DNA of 64,000 bases from Paenarthrobacter sp. AR 02 (GCF_021538675.1 NZ_JAJUKH010000001.1:62001-126000), one strand, 5' to 3'. Positions 45,324-55,129 are shown, numbered from the stretch's first letter. The notes: generated from the letters alone by a model not told the origin. Numbers and translations are program-made.

Positions 45324-46475
45324 GTGCAGATTGATTTTGCGCCATCCAGGCAGTCGACACTGGGTGTGGAATGGGAGTTGGCGCTCGTCAATGCACGCAC
45401 CGGGGAACTGGTATCGGTCGCAAACGATGTCCTGAAGGGCGTCGCCGCGAACCACCCGGACCTCAACGAGGACGACGAACACCCCCATATCAAGCGCGAA
45501 CTGCTGCTGAATACCGTCGAGCTTGTCACCGGGATCTGCGAAACGGTCAAGGACGCCAAAGAGGACCTCAGCCGCTCCCTTGCAGCTGTCCGCGAAGTCA
45601 CCGACCCCATGGGCGTTGAGGTGTTCTGCGCAGGCAGCCACCCCTTCAGCCCTCCCCTGCTCCAGCCTGTCACCGACAAAGAGCGCTACGCGAAGCTCAT
45701 TGAGCGGACCCAATGGTGGGGACGCCAAATGGTCATCTACGGCGTCCACGTCCACGTGGGCATCGATCGCCGGGACAAAGTCCTGCCCATCCTCGATGGC
45801 CTGGTCAATTACTTCCCGCATTTCCAGGCATTGTCTGCCTCCAGCCCCTACTGGGCAGGCGAGGAAACTGGTTACGCCTCCCAGCGGGCCCTGATGTTCC
45901 AGCAGCTTCCCACGGCCGGGCTGCCCTTCCAGTTCGAAACCTGGGAGGCCTACGAGTCCTACGTCCAGGACATGTTCACCACTGGGGTTATCGACGCCAC
46001 CTCGGAAATCCGATGGGATATCCGGCCGGTCGCCAACCTGGGCACCATCGAAATGCGCATCTGCGATGGCCTTGCCACCCTCGAAGAAGTTGGAGCCATC
46101 GCTGCACTGACCCAGTGCCTGGTGGACGAATTTTCCTCCATCCTGGACGCCGGCGGCAGCATTCCCACCATGCCACCTTGGCATGTGCAGGAGAATAAAT
46201 GGCGTGCCGCCCGCTACGGCATGGAAGCCATCATCATCCTGGACGCCGACGGCAACGAACAGCTCGTCACCGAGCACCTCGCGGAAACAGTAGCCCGGCT
46301 GGAACCGGTAGCTGCCAAGCTGGGCTGCTCCGAGGAGCTGGCCGACGTCCTCCGGATCATCGAGCGCGGCGCCAGCTACCAGCGCCAACGCCGCGTCGCA
46401 GCCGAGCATGACGGCGACTTGAAAGCAGTGGTGATGGACCTGGTGCAGCAAATGCGCAAGGGCCCCGACGCCTAG
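45324..46475 (+). CDS. Carboxylate-amine ligase, YbdK/GCS2 type
   Basis: A 383-residue ATP-grasp-like ligase of the glutamate-cysteine ligase 2 group. TLGVEWELALVNARTGEL, IKRELLLNTVELVTGIC, VFCAGSHPFSPP, GVHVHVGIDRRDKV and NLGTIEMRICDGLAT are family signatures, and the length is typical. The start GTG at 45324 follows GAGGGG. Related proteins join glutamate to cysteine or another amine. As this organism makes mycothiol, the real substrate is uncertain. It diverges from the cobW-like gene. Confidence 0.88.
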   Translation: MQIDFAPSRQSTLGVEWELALVNARTGELVSVANDVLKGVAANHPDLNEDDEHPHIKRELLLNTVELVTGICETVKDAKEDLSRSLAAVREVTDPMGVEVFCAGSHPFSPPLLQPVTDKERYAKLIERTQWWGRQMVIYGVHVHVGIDRRDKVLPILDGLVNYFPHFQALSASSPYWAGEETGYASQRALMFQQLPTAGLPFQFETWEAYESYVQDMFTTGVIDATSEIRWDIRPVANLGTIEMRICDGLATLEEVGAIAALTQCLVDEFSSILDAGGSIPTMPPWHVQENKWRAARYGMEAIIILDADGNEQLVTEHLAETVARLEPVAAKLGCSEELADVLRIIERGASYQRQRRVAAEHDGDLKAVVMDLVQQMRKGPDA

Positions 46476-46534
46476 CTTCCGGCTTGGTGGCATGCCTGGG
46501 TTAACACCCCGGGGTCAATACCCTTTGGGCTGGA

Positions 46535-47668
46535 TTACGCCTGGGCAGGCAGGGACACCGAAGTGACCGGCATGGACGAGTCCGGCGCGAAGGCAAGACC
46601 GCTCGGCCCGATGCCCGCCATGATCAACTGCGAACCCAACGCCGCCACCATGGCGCCGTTGTCAGTACACAGGTCCAAGGGCGGGACGTGGAGGGTGATC
46701 CCGGCTGAGGTACAGCGCTGCCGGGTCAATTCGCGCAGCCGCGAGTTCGCCGCGACGCCGCCGCCCAAAAGGACATCAGTGATGCCGTTCTCCTTGCAGG
46801 CAAGGACCGCCTTGGAACTGATGACATCCACCACGGCTTCCTGGAAGGCCGCCGCAATGTCGGCCACGGGCACTTCCTCGCCTCGGGCCTCGAACTGCTC
46901 CACACAGCGGGCCACGGCTGTCTTCAGTCCACTGAACGACCAGTCGTAGCGGTGTGGGCCCTTGTCCTCGGCGGTCCCCATATACTTGGGCTGCGTCAGT
47001 CCCCGCGGGAAACGGATGGATTTCGGATTACCCTGGCGGGCCAGCTTGTCGATGGCAGGGCCACCGGGATAGCCAAGGCCAAGGATGCGGGCCACTTTGT
47101 CGTAGGCCTCGCCGGCCGCGTCATCGATGGTTGAGCCCAGCAGCTCAACGTCGTCCGTGATGCTCCTGATCCTGAGGATCTCCGTGTGGCCGCCCGACAC
47201 CAGGAGCGCGCCAAGGTTCTCCGGCAACTGACCGGCGCCCAAGCCAGCGGCAGCACCGGCGTCGGGCTTTCCATCAAGCAGGCCGACGCCCACGTGGGCC
47301 ACCAGGTGGTTGATCGCGTACAGCGGCTTGCCGGTGGCCAGAGCCAGAGCTTTCGCGGCACAAACGCCCACCATCAGGGCGCCGGCAAGGCCAGGTCCTG
47401 ACGTGACTGCAATGGCGTCGATGTCCTCCAGCGTGACACCGGCTTCATGCAATGATTCCTGCAGCGTGGGAACAAAGGCATCCAGGTGGGCGCGGGAAGC
47501 GATCTCGGGTATGACACCACCGAAGCGCATATGCTCGTCCATGGATGAAGACACCGTGTTGGTCAGCAACGTGGTCCCCCGGACGATCCCGACACCGGTT
47601 TCATCACACGAAGACTCAATGCCGAGTACCAGCGGCTGCTTCAGTTCCTGCGGAAAAGTCGCGGTCAT
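46535..47668 (-). CDS. tsaD: tRNA t6A synthase subunit TsaD
   Basis: A 377-residue ASKHA protein. [16 protein letters not shown] opens the fold. The metal site HLVAH is in [26 protein letters not shown] and [17 protein letters not shown] give the nucleotide site, and [13 protein letters not shown] is near the end. With TsaB and TsaE it transfers threonylcarbamoyl-AMP to A37 of ANN-decoding tRNAs. Its start overlaps the rimI stop (ATGA). Last gene of the alr-tsaE-tsaB-rimI-tsaD operon. Confidence 0.97.
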   Translation of the reverse strand: MTATFPQELKQPLVLGIESSCDETGVGIVRGTTLLTNTVSSSMDEHMRFGGVIPEIASRAHLDAFVPTLQESLHEAGVTLEDIDAIAVTSGPGLAGALMVGVCAAKALALATGKPLYAINHLVAHVGVGLLDGKPDAGAAAGLGAGQLPENLGALLVSGGHTEILRIRSITDDVELLGSTIDDAAGEAYDKVARILGLGYPGGPAIDKLARQGNPKSIRFPRGLTQPKYMGTAEDKGPHRYDWSFSGLKTAVARCVEQFEARGEEVPVADIAAAFQEAVVDVISSKAVLACKENGITDVLLGGGVAANSRLRELTRQRCTSAGITLHVPPLDLCTDNGAMVAALGSQLIMAGIGPSGLAFAPDSSMPVTSVSLPAQA

Positions 47669-48153
47669 GCCGGAGCTCCTTCAGAAGAAGTGGAATCGGT
47701 CAGCGGGAGGCGCATGATCAGGGCGTCGGTGCCATCCCGGTAATAGCGCGGGCGGACGTGGATCTGTTCGAACCCGAAACGTACGTACAGCCTCTGGGCG
47801 CGCGGGTTGTCCGCGCGGACCTCCAGGAGTACGTCGGCTGCCCGACGGCGCCGCGCCTCCTCGATGAGTTCGGTCAGGACCGCCGAGCCAATGCCTTGGC
47901 CTTCGAATTCAGGCACGACGGCGATCGTCTGGACATCCGCGATGGGCTCGATGCACATCAGACCTGCATACGCCACGATCTCCCCGCCGACCTCTGCCAC
48001 CACGTAGCGGCGGGTTTCGGGTTGGGCCAATTCGTCGAAGAACATCTGCAGCGGCCAGGCATCCACGGGGAACAACCGACGCTCCAACGCCTCGACCACG
48101 GGAATATCGGCCTCGGTCATGTCGCGCAGCAACATCTCAGCGGACCCGGTCAC
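47665..48153 (-). CDS. rimI: Ribosomal protein N-acetyltransferase RimI
   Basis: A 162-residue GNAT protein. [20 protein letters not shown], the acetyl-CoA loop [20 protein letters not shown] and [20 protein letters not shown] are RimI signatures. RimI acetylates the N-terminal Ala of ribosomal protein S18, though relatives can have wider targets. It is coupled by ATGA overlaps to tsaB upstream and tsaD downstream. Confidence 0.93.
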   Translation of the reverse strand: MTGSAEMLLRDMTEADIPVVEALERRLFPVDAWPLQMFFDELAQPETRRYVVAEVGGEIVAYAGLMCIEPIADVQTIAVVPEFEGQGIGSAVLTELIEEARRRRAADVLLEVRADNPRAQRLYVRFGFEQIHVRPRYYRDGTDALIMRLPLTDSTSSEGAPA

Positions 48154-48821
48154 AGCGCACGCTTCCGGGGGCCCGGGACCTGGGCGTCCGATTCCCGCAA
48201 ATAGAGGGGCGTTGAGTCGAGGAGCGCCTGTCCCGCGGCGAGCCGGGCCAAGGCGAACTGACCCAGGGATGCGGCGTTGGGCTGTGTTCCGGCGAAGTCC
48301 GGGTCCGCGCTGAGGACGTCCGCGTACAGACCTGCGCCTGCCCCAAACACGGGCAAGTCCGGCAGCTCAGAGGCGAAACCCACGTGCGGCCCGTCCACGA
48401 GTTCCGGGAGCCGGCCATCGGTCACGGTGTACCGGGCCCAGTAGACCTCTTTGCGCCGGGCGTCGGTAGCCACCAGGAACTCGGAAGCCGACACCGTGGA
48501 TTCCGCAACTTCCAGGGCAATCGCGTCCAGGCTCATCAGTCCGTGCAGCGGTTTGTTCCACACGAATGCGAGGGTGCGGGCCGTGGCAATACCGGAACGC
48601 AGCCCAGTGAAGGGACCAGGACCTACCCCGGTGACGATCGCATCGATGTCAGCTCCGGTAACATCTGCCCCAGCCAGGAGCTTCTCAATGCCCGGTGCAA
48701 GGACCTCGGCGTGGCTGCGGGTGTCCTCGGTGGCGAAGGAATCCACCACGCCTTCCATGGCATCATCGGAGATCAGGGCCGCGCTGGCAACAGCGGAGGT
48801 GTCAATGGCCAGGATCAGCAT
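48150..48821 (-). CDS. tsaB: tRNA t6A synthase subunit TsaB
   Basis: A 223-residue inactive paralogue of TsaD. LILAIDTSAVASAALISDDA, SHAEVLAPGIEKLLAGADV and VTGVGPGPFTGLRSGIATAR are the family strings. TsaB forms a heterodimer with TsaD and is needed for t6A formation. Its start shares one base with the tsaE stop (TGATG) and its end overlaps rimI. Confidence 0.94.
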   Translation of the reverse strand: MLILAIDTSAVASAALISDDAMEGVVDSFATEDTRSHAEVLAPGIEKLLAGADVTGADIDAIVTGVGPGPFTGLRSGIATARTLAFVWNKPLHGLMSLDAIALEVAESTVSASEFLVATDARRKEVYWARYTVTDGRLPELVDGPHVGFASELPDLPVFGAGAGLYADVLSADPDFAGTQPNAASLGQFALARLAAGQALLDSTPLYLRESDAQVPGPRKRAL

Positions 48822-49405
48822 CAGTTGCCTCCTTCTTCGGCAGGGTGGGATCCCGCTTCGTCCAGCAGGCCAGGTGCTACGGTCCAGCGGGGACCAAAGC
48901 CCCGGAACACAATGGTGCGGGACTCGTCGTCGTCCTCGGTATCAAAATCCAGGACGCCGCCGGTCTCTGCGGCACTGTTGCCGCCCACGGACCTGTGCAA
49001 ATCGACTTCCAGGCGGCTCTCGGAGAGATGCTCCACCCGGTCCCTCCCCCACTCCACCACCGTGACAGCGGAGTCCATGGTGTTCTCGAGATCGATGTCG
49101 TCCACCTCCGCGGCCGAGTCGAGCCTGTACGCATCCACGTGGACCAGATCCGGACCACCGGGCCTGGGACCATCAGGAAGGTTCGGGTGGATCCGAACCA
49201 GAACGAAAGTGGGCGAGATGATTCCTGCGCGGACGCCCAGCCCTTCCCCGAGTCCTTGGGTAAACGTGGTTTTGCCTGCACCCAGTTCACCGGTCAGCAC
49301 CAGGAGGTCCCCCGCTTCAAGCACCCCACCAAGGGCCGCCGCCAGAGCGTGGGTCTGGTCCGCCGTCGTTACCTTGACTGTGCGTTCCCACTGGGGTTGG
49401 TTCAC
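48821..49405 (-). CDS. tsaE: tRNA t6A synthase ATPase TsaE
   Basis: A 194-residue ATPase. Walker A LTGELGAGKTTFTQGLGEGL, then GIISPTFVLVRIHPN and LVHVDAYRLDSAAEVDDIDL, followed by VTVVEWGRDRVEHL. It is somewhat longer than E. coli TsaE because of a C-terminal extension. GTG at 49405 overlaps the alr stop (GTGA), which decides the start over longer frames reaching 49543. It drives the TsaBDE cycle. Confidence 0.92.
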   Translation of the reverse strand: MNQPQWERTVKVTTADQTHALAAALGGVLEAGDLLVLTGELGAGKTTFTQGLGEGLGVRAGIISPTFVLVRIHPNLPDGPRPGGPDLVHVDAYRLDSAAEVDDIDLENTMDSAVTVVEWGRDRVEHLSESRLEVDLHRSVGGNSAAETGGVLDFDTEDDDESRTIVFRGFGPRWTVAPGLLDEAGSHPAEEGGN

Positions 49406-50652
49406 AGCGCCGCCGTTTCGGCGTCGACGGCACCTGCAGGTGCCGCTGGACCGGTGGCGAGCTCGTTGACGTAGCTGCGCGGAACCCGGGAACTGATGCG
49501 GGTGACAATCTCGTAGTTGTTGGTGCTTGCTGCGGCTGCCCAATCATCCGCCGTCGGACCACCGTCGGCGCCGTCACCGAACATGACAGCTTCCGCACCC
49601 TTGAGGGCATTGGCGTCCTCGACTGTCATGGGGCCAAGATCGATCACCATCTGGTCCATGGCGATCCTGCCCACCACGGGGTAGTTGGTACCGTTGACGC
49701 GCACAGGGCCGCCAGTGGCAATCCGAGGGACACCGTCTGCGTAGCCCAGCGGCACCAAACCCAGCGTGCTCTCCCCGGTGGTGCGGTAGTTCAGCCCGTA
49801 CGACACTCCCTGGCCTTCGGGGACCTTCTTGCAATTGGACAGCAGCGTGCGGACCGTCATTGCCGGATGCAATCCAAGGTCAGCGGACGTGGCGCCCTCG
49901 AACGGCGAGAGCCCGTACACGCCAAGACCCACACGGACAAGGTCGAAATGCGAGTCGGGGCGGGACAGCGTGGCGGGCGTGTTGGCGATGTGGCGGACCT
50001 CGGTGTCCACGCCTGCGTCCTCGGCCATGGCGATCGCCTCACGGAAGACAGTGAGTTGCTCATCGGTTTCAGGACGGTGCGGTTCGTCGGCCACGGCAAG
50101 GTGCGAGAAAATACCCACAACGCGCAGAAGCCCCTGGTCCTGGTAGTCCATTGCCTGACCCACCAACTGGTCCCAGTCCTCAATGGTGCAGCCGTTGCGG
50201 CCAAGCCCGGTGTCCACCTTCAGGTGCACCCGAGCCGGCCGTTCCTGTTCCCGGGCAGCAGCGACCACTGCGTCCAGCTCCCAGCCGGAAATTCCGACGT
50301 CGACGCCGGCGGCGACTGCCGCTTGGAAGTTGCTTTCGCGGGTGTGCAGCCAAGCCAGCAGCGGCGCATCCACCCCGGCAGCGCGCAAGGCGAGCGCCTC
50401 GGAAATGTGCGCCACACCGAGCCAGGCCGCTCCGGCGTCGAGGGCGGCGCGGGCCACTTGGACGGCACCGTGGCCGTAGGCGTCAGCCTTGACCACCGCC
50501 ATCACGGAGGCCGGCGAGGCGATGGCGACGAACTGGCGGACATTGTGCCGCACAGCGTCGAGATCGATCACAGCCGAACGTTCCAGCAGGGCCGACCTTG
50601 TTACGGAGGCCTTGGATCCGATCCCGATATCTGCTGCTGCTTCGTAAGTCAC
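49402..50652 (-). CDS. alr: Alanine racemase
   Basis: A 416-residue PLP enzyme supplying D-alanine for peptidoglycan. The PLP lysine is in SVMAVVKADAYGHGAVQVAR (about residue 56), the barrel continues through VHLKVDTGLGRNG, and the C-terminal beta domain includes GVSYGLNYRTTGESTLGLVP with the second catalytic region, and RIAMDQMVIDLG. The start is GTG at 50652, seven bases after TAGAAT, with TTAACC 18 bases further upstream. First gene of the tsa operon. Confidence 0.95.
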   Translation of the reverse strand: MTYEAAADIGIGSKASVTRSALLERSAVIDLDAVRHNVRQFVAIASPASVMAVVKADAYGHGAVQVARAALDAGAAWLGVAHISEALALRAAGVDAPLLAWLHTRESNFQAAVAAGVDVGISGWELDAVVAAAREQERPARVHLKVDTGLGRNGCTIEDWDQLVGQAMDYQDQGLLRVVGIFSHLAVADEPHRPETDEQLTVFREAIAMAEDAGVDTEVRHIANTPATLSRPDSHFDLVRVGLGVYGLSPFEGATSADLGLHPAMTVRTLLSNCKKVPEGQGVSYGLNYRTTGESTLGLVPLGYADGVPRIATGGPVRVNGTNYPVVGRIAMDQMVIDLGPMTVEDANALKGAEAVMFGDGADGGPTADDWAAAASTNNYEIVTRISSRVPRSYVNELATGPAAPAGAVDAETAAL

Positions 50653-50659
50653 CCTAGAG

Positions 50660-50665
50660 ATTCTA
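50660..50665 (-). promoter_or_regulatory. -10 element TAGAAT of the alr-tsa operon
   Basis: TAGAAT on the minus strand is seven bases from the GTG of alr, and TTAACC lies 18 bases upstream as a plausible -35. A leaderless operon start is indicated. Confidence 0.55.
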
Positions 50666-50720
50666 GTGGTGCCAGTGAATTCGGGTTAACTGCGGTGGGC
50701 CGCGGAGGGTGGCTTTGTGG

Positions 50721-51815
50721 CTACTGCGCGTCGGAGAGGTGCGCGATGGTGGCGCGTGCCCGCCGTTGCGCCTCCGCCGGGATGTCCTTGACGATCGGTT
50801 CCAGGAACGCGAAGCGACGGACCCACTGGCTGGATTGACGCTCCTTACGCGCGTTTGCCCGGTGCCACCAATCGGCGATGTCACCCCATCCGGGCGCAGC
50901 CAGCGATCCTCCGACTTCCTGGACTGCCAGCGAGGCACAGAGGTTCGCAAAGCGCAGCCTGTCCCCCAGCGTCCATCCCGCAAGGCAGCCCACAATGAAG
51001 GCCGCCCCAAAACAATCCCCGGCGCCCGTAGGGTCGGAAGCAGAAACCGGCAGGGACGGAACCCACTCCTCTTCCCCGGTTTCCGAATCCACTGCCACAG
51101 CTCCTTGCGGCCCAAGGGTCACCACTGCGACGGGCACCCTGTCGGCCAGCGAGTACAGGGCAGCCCACGGGTCTGCCTTGCCGGTGAACGCCATCGCTTC
51201 GGGCGCATTGGGCAGGAAGGCATGGAAGTTCCCGAGTTGTTCGAGCCGGCGCTCGGACCATTCACCGGTGGGGTCCCACCCCACGACGCCGAAGAGTTTG
51301 GTTCCCGCTGTCTTCGCGGCCATCATCCACGGCTCCAGTTCCTCGCCGAGGTCCGCGACGGCGGCGAGCGCCTTGGGTGGCTGCCCCATCAGTTCGGATG
51401 CACTGATGGGAGCCGGGTGGCCGTGGGTCACCATGGACCTGTCCTGGTTCACGCACATGGACACCGTGACCGGAGAGTGCCAGCCTGGAATTCTCCTGGA
51501 CAGGGACAGGTCCACGTGTTCCTGGCTCTCCAATATCTGCCAGTTGTAGTCGCCGTAGCCGTCGTCCCCGAAGGTCGCGGCAAGGTTGGTCCGCAGTCCC
51601 AGCCTTGCGGCGGCGATGGCCTGGTTGGCCACGCCGCCCGGGCAGCTTCCCATGCCTTCGCTCCAGACTTCCGTGCCGGGTTCAGGTGCATGCGGCAAGC
51701 CCGTGAAAATAATGTCCTGGAACACCGTGCCGGTCAGAAGGAGGTCGCATTGGTGATCGCCGTCAGACCTGACGGCGGCAAGGGGATCGTATCGTCGCTG
51801 GGGCATAGCGTCCAT
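50721..51815 (-). CDS. PfkB-family carbohydrate kinase
   Basis: A 364-residue sugar kinase. CDLLLTGTVFQDIIFTGLPH and GSCPGGVANQAIAAARLGLR give the N-terminal signature, and PVSASDPTGAGDCFGAAFIV contains the catalytic Asp and anion hole. The sugar is not identifiable. ATG at 51815 is chosen because TAGTCT lies seven bases upstream; an in-frame extension to 51872 would run into the divergent gene. Divergence from a GH4 glycosidase suggests a shared sugar pathway. Confidence 0.9.
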   Translation of the reverse strand: MDAMPQRRYDPLAAVRSDGDHQCDLLLTGTVFQDIIFTGLPHAPEPGTEVWSEGMGSCPGGVANQAIAAARLGLRTNLAATFGDDGYGDYNWQILESQEHVDLSLSRRIPGWHSPVTVSMCVNQDRSMVTHGHPAPISASELMGQPPKALAAVADLGEELEPWMMAAKTAGTKLFGVVGWDPTGEWSERRLEQLGNFHAFLPNAPEAMAFTGKADPWAALYSLADRVPVAVVTLGPQGAVAVDSETGEEEWVPSLPVSASDPTGAGDCFGAAFIVGCLAGWTLGDRLRFANLCASLAVQEVGGSLAAPGWGDIADWWHRANARKERQSSQWVRRFAFLEPIVKDIPAEAQRRARATIAHLSDAQ

Positions 51816-51822
51816 GCACGGC

Positions 51823-51828
51823 AGACTA
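51823..51828 (-). promoter_or_regulatory. -10 element TAGTCT for leaderless pfkB-like gene
   Basis: TAGTCT on the minus strand is seven bases from ATG at 51815. It and the divergent -10 at 51850 lie 21 bases apart. Confidence 0.45.
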
Positions 51829-51849
51829 CGCTGCACCCTCCGGGCTGCA

Positions 51850-51855
51850 TAGACT
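51850..51855 (+). promoter_or_regulatory. -10 element TAGACT for leaderless GH4 gene
   Basis: TAGACT ends six bases before ATG at 51862. No ribosome-binding site is present. Confidence 0.45.
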
Positions 51856-51861
51856 CGGACC

Positions 51862-53241
51862 ATGCGGCTCATGATCGCCGGTGGTGGCGGATTCCGGGTT
51901 CCCCTGGTGTACAGGGCGTTGTGCGCGGGCCCCTTCGCGGGGCTTGTGGACTCACTGGTGCTTTACGACGTCGACCCGTTGCGGGTTGCGGCCATTGAGG
52001 CCGTACTCCGCGACATGCCCACCGCGGCGGGTTCCCGGCCCGACGTCGTGGTTTCAACGGACCTGGCACAGGCACTTGAAGGTACGGATGTGGTGTTCGC
52101 GGCGATGCGCCCCGGCGGAACGGCGGGCCGGATCGCCGACGAGCGCGTTGCCCTGGACTTGGGTCTGTTGGGGCAGGAGACCACCGGGGCGGGTGGTATT
52201 TCCTATGCGCTGCGCTCCATTCCCGGGATGCTTGAACTGGCAGAGGCCATGCGTCGCCACTGTCCGGATGCGTGGCTGATCAATTTCACCAACCCCGCCG
52301 GGATGGTCACCGAGGCGCTGCGTCCAGTGCTGGGCGGGCGGGTGATCGGGATCTGCGATTCCGCTGGCGGCCTGGTGCAGCGGGCGGCCCGCGCCGCAGG
52401 GGCGCCGCTGAAGGACGGAATGCTCGACGGCGTGGGCTACTTTGGGCTGAACCACCTCGGCTGGCTATACCGGCTGGCTCCGGACGGGACTGACCTGTTG
52501 CCCGGCCTGCTCGACGACGAGAGGGCCCTTGGGTCCATGGAAGAGGGCCGGCTGTTCGGCCGCAAGGTCCTGAAGAGGCTCGGCTGCCTTCCCAACGAAT
52601 ACCTTTACTACTACTACCGAACCGCGCAGGCCACTGACGCCATCAGGGCCCAACAGGAAACCCGGGGCACCTCCATCCACCAGCAGCAACGCTCGCTGTA
52701 CCCGGCGTTGGTGGGCTCCGACCACGCCTACGCGCTGTGGGATGCCGCTCGACGGTCCCGGGAGGAAGGCTATTTGGCCGAAGCCCGCACCCACGGCGAA
52801 CAACGGGATGAGGAAGACCTGGCCGGTGGCGGCTACGAGCGGGTGGCGCTGGCCCTCATGAAAGCCCTTTTCGGGGGCGGGAGGACCCAGTTGATCCTGA
52901 ACGTTCCCAACTCTCCGGTGTCTGCCGCCGGTGGCCCGGCCACAGCGGATGGTGCGGTGCCCGGCCTTCCCGGGGACGCCGTCGTCGAGGTTCCCTGCGA
53001 GGTAACGCCCGACGGCGCCCTGCCGCTTGCGCAGGAGCGTCCCGGCAGGCAGTTCCTCACTTTGATGAAACGCGTCAAGGAGGTGGAGAAACTGACCATT
53101 CGTGCTGTCAGGGAGGGCGACCGGGAATCCGCCGTACGGGCCTTCGCGGCCCATCCGCTGGTGGGTTCCGCATCACTGGGGAAGGAACTGTTGGATCGGT
53201 ACGAGCAGGCTTTCCGGGAACTGCGGGGGCTGTGGTCCTAA
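51862..53241 (+). CDS. GH4-family 6-phospho-glycosidase
   Basis: A 459-residue NAD-dependent glycosidase. The N-terminal nucleotide motif is MRLMIAGGGGFRVPLVYRAL, and the metal/substrate site includes GQETTGAGGISYALRSIPGM, INFTNPAGMVTEAL, GICDSAGGLV and YFGLNHLGW. GH4 enzymes hydrolyse 6-phospho-glucosides by an oxidation-elimination route using NAD+ and Mn2+. The Cys in ICDS and the His in NHLGW are the expected metal ligands. Whether alpha or beta linkages are cleaved is not decided. Confidence 0.88.
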   Translation: MRLMIAGGGGFRVPLVYRALCAGPFAGLVDSLVLYDVDPLRVAAIEAVLRDMPTAAGSRPDVVVSTDLAQALEGTDVVFAAMRPGGTAGRIADERVALDLGLLGQETTGAGGISYALRSIPGMLELAEAMRRHCPDAWLINFTNPAGMVTEALRPVLGGRVIGICDSAGGLVQRAARAAGAPLKDGMLDGVGYFGLNHLGWLYRLAPDGTDLLPGLLDDERALGSMEEGRLFGRKVLKRLGCLPNEYLYYYYRTAQATDAIRAQQETRGTSIHQQQRSLYPALVGSDHAYALWDAARRSREEGYLAEARTHGEQRDEEDLAGGGYERVALALMKALFGGGRTQLILNVPNSPVSAAGGPATADGAVPGLPGDAVVEVPCEVTPDGALPLAQERPGRQFLTLMKRVKEVEKLTIRAVREGDRESAVRAFAAHPLVGSASLGKELLDRYEQAFRELRGLWS

Positions 53242-53254
53242 AGTTTCTGTGGTC

Positions 53255-53764
53255 CTAGAGTTTCCGGTACATCACGTGCAGTCCGACGTACCCGATCTCG
53301 GGGTGGTTGAACGCTTCAGGCACGGTGGCGAGGATGGTGAATCCCATGGATTGCCAGAGCCAGACCGCGCGGACGTTGCTCTCCACCACGGCGTTGTACT
53401 GCATGGCGTAGAAGCCGGCTGCCTTGGCTTCCGCCAACGAGTACGCACACAGGGCCCGGGCAATGCCCTTGCCGGAGTGCTTGGCCCCCACCATGTACCC
53501 GGCGTTGGCCACGTGGCTGCCACCACCGCCCTGGTTCGCATGGAATTCGCCGGTGCCCAGCACCTCGCCGCTCCCCCGGTCGACGGCCACGAAGGTCTGT
53601 CCCGGAGCCTCCTTGAACCATTTGGCCCGCGCTGTCTCTTCCGGGGTGTCACGGTCCCAGGTGAAGGTTTCACCGTCCCGGATAACGGGTTCCAGCACGG
53701 CCCAGATGCCGGGCCAGTCCGCTGCTGTTGCTTCTCGAATATCGAAAGTCTGTTCATCGGTCAC
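53255..53764 (-). CDS. GNAT N-acetyltransferase
   Basis: A 169-residue GNAT domain. FDIREATAADWPGIWAVLEP starts the fold; GYMVGAKHSGKGIARALCAY is the acetyl-CoA loop, and YNAVVESNVRAVWLWQSMGF the following helix. Residues near the end (PEIGYVGLHVMYRKL) resemble GNATs acting on small amines. GTG at 53764 is preferred because TAGCGT lies seven bases upstream; ATG at 53818 would add 18 residues without a ribosome-binding site. The substrate is unknown. It ends 13 bases after the GH4 gene on the opposite strand. Confidence 0.85.
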   Translation of the reverse strand: MTDEQTFDIREATAADWPGIWAVLEPVIRDGETFTWDRDTPEETARAKWFKEAPGQTFVAVDRGSGEVLGTGEFHANQGGGGSHVANAGYMVGAKHSGKGIARALCAYSLAEAKAAGFYAMQYNAVVESNVRAVWLWQSMGFTILATVPEAFNHPEIGYVGLHVMYRKL

Positions 53765-53771
53765 AGCGGCC

Positions 53772-53777
53772 ACGCTA
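53772..53777 (-). promoter_or_regulatory. -10-like TAGCGT of the GNAT gene
   Basis: TAGCGT on the minus strand is seven bases before GTG at 53764. No -35 element is clear, so the call is weak. Confidence 0.3.
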
Positions 53778-53884
53778 GCAGCGTTGTCCACATAGCGGGG
53801 TTGCTTCAGCTCGGCCATGGCAGGCAGGAGTAGTGTTTTCTGCAGGGCAAACAGCATTTGCCCCGTCTTGTCAGGAGGAATGCC

Positions 53885-55129
53885 ATGCCATTGATTCGTC
53901 GCGTGGCATTCCTGTCGTTGCACACCTCCCCCATGGAGCAGCCCGGCGCCGGGGACGCCGGCGGAATGAACGTCTACGTGCGCGCCCTGGCCATGGCCTT
54001 GGCTGAGACAGGCGTGGAAGTGGAAATCTTCACGCGCTCCACCAAAGCCAACCAGCCCGCCGTCGAGCATCCCGGGCCAGGTGTCTGCGTCCACAACGTC
54101 ATGGCGGGACCCCGCCGGAAAATTCCCAAAGAAGAGCTGCCCGAGCTCCTCCACCAGATGGTGGGCGAGATAGACCGGATCCGGCACCAACAACTGCACG
54201 GCCGCTACGATGCCATCCACTCCCACTACTGGGTGTCGGGGGTGGCAGGGCTGGAACTGTCGGAGCTTTGGGGCGTTCCCATGGTTCACACCATGCACAC
54301 CATGGCCAAGGTCAAGAACCTGGTGCTGCAGTCCGGCGAGCGCCCCGAACCCCGTCGACGGGAAGAAGGCGAGCAAAGGATCGTCGACGGCGCAGCCCGC
54401 CTGGTCGCCAACACCCCCGCGGAGGCCGAGGAACTCGTCTCCCACTACGGGGCGGACCGCGACCGCATCGACATTGCACCGCCCGGGGTCGACCTGAACG
54501 TCTTCACACCGTCCTTCCGCAGGAAATCCCGCGCCCTCCGGGGGGTGCGCCCGGACAGTTTCCATATCCTCTTCGCGGGCCGGATCCAGCGGCTCAAAGG
54601 TCCGCAGGTGTTCGTGAAGGCCGCCGGAATCCTTCGTCGGCGACGCCCGGACATCGACCTCGAAATGACCATCCTGGGATCCCTGAGCGGATCGAAGGAC
54701 TTCAACCTCAAGCAGATCATCCACGATGCCGGGCTCGACGACGTCGTCACCCACCGGCCGCCGGTGGTGGCTCCCGAGTTGGCCAGCTGGTTCCGCTCCG
54801 CCGATGTCGTGGTCATGCCCTCCTTCAGCGAGTCGTTCGGCCTGGTCGCCTTGGAAGCACAGGCGTGTGGCACACCCGTCGTTGCCACCAACGTCGGCGG
54901 CCTCTCCCGCGCCATTTCCGACGGCCGCACCGGACTCCTGGTGGATGGGCACGACCCCTCGGACTGGGCGGACGCCCTGGAAGACCTCTACGACGATGTC
55001 CAGACCCGCGAAGGCATGGGAAGGCTTGCCGCCACCCATGCCGAGTCATTCGGGTGGCAGCGAACGGCCGCGATCACCCTGGAGAGCTACCGGGAAGCAG
55101 TCAGCGGTTTGTTGGTCCCCAGGCGCTGA
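53885..55129 (+). CDS. mshA: D-inositol-3-phosphate glycosyltransferase (mycothiol)
   Basis: A 414-residue GT4 enzyme. [20 protein letters not shown] followed by [20 protein letters not shown] is the MshA-specific N-terminus. [27 protein letters not shown], and the nucleotide-sugar site [20 protein letters not shown] are also present. MshA joins GlcNAc from UDP-GlcNAc to inositol 3-phosphate, the first committed step of mycothiol synthesis. ATG at 53885 follows AGGAGG. The inositol phosphate synthase gene ino1 is 2 kb away. Confidence 0.95.
   Translation: MPLIRRVAFLSLHTSPMEQPGAGDAGGMNVYVRALAMALAETGVEVEIFTRSTKANQPAVEHPGPGVCVHNVMAGPRRKIPKEELPELLHQMVGEIDRIRHQQLHGRYDAIHSHYWVSGVAGLELSELWGVPMVHTMHTMAKVKNLVLQSGERPEPRRREEGEQRIVDGAARLVANTPAEAEELVSHYGADRDRIDIAPPGVDLNVFTPSFRRKSRALRGVRPDSFHILFAGRIQRLKGPQVFVKAAGILRRRRPDIDLEMTILGSLSGSKDFNLKQIIHDAGLDDVVTHRPPVVAPELASWFRSADVVVMPSFSESFGLVALEAQACGTPVVATNVGGLSRAISDGRTGLLVDGHDPSDWADALEDLYDDVQTREGMGRLAATHAESFGWQRTAAITLESYREAVSGLLVPRR

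Noticed and set aside
53765..55039. N-terminal extension fusing the GNAT domain to a long upstream frame
   Set aside because: The extension is antisense to mshA and has no domain of its own.
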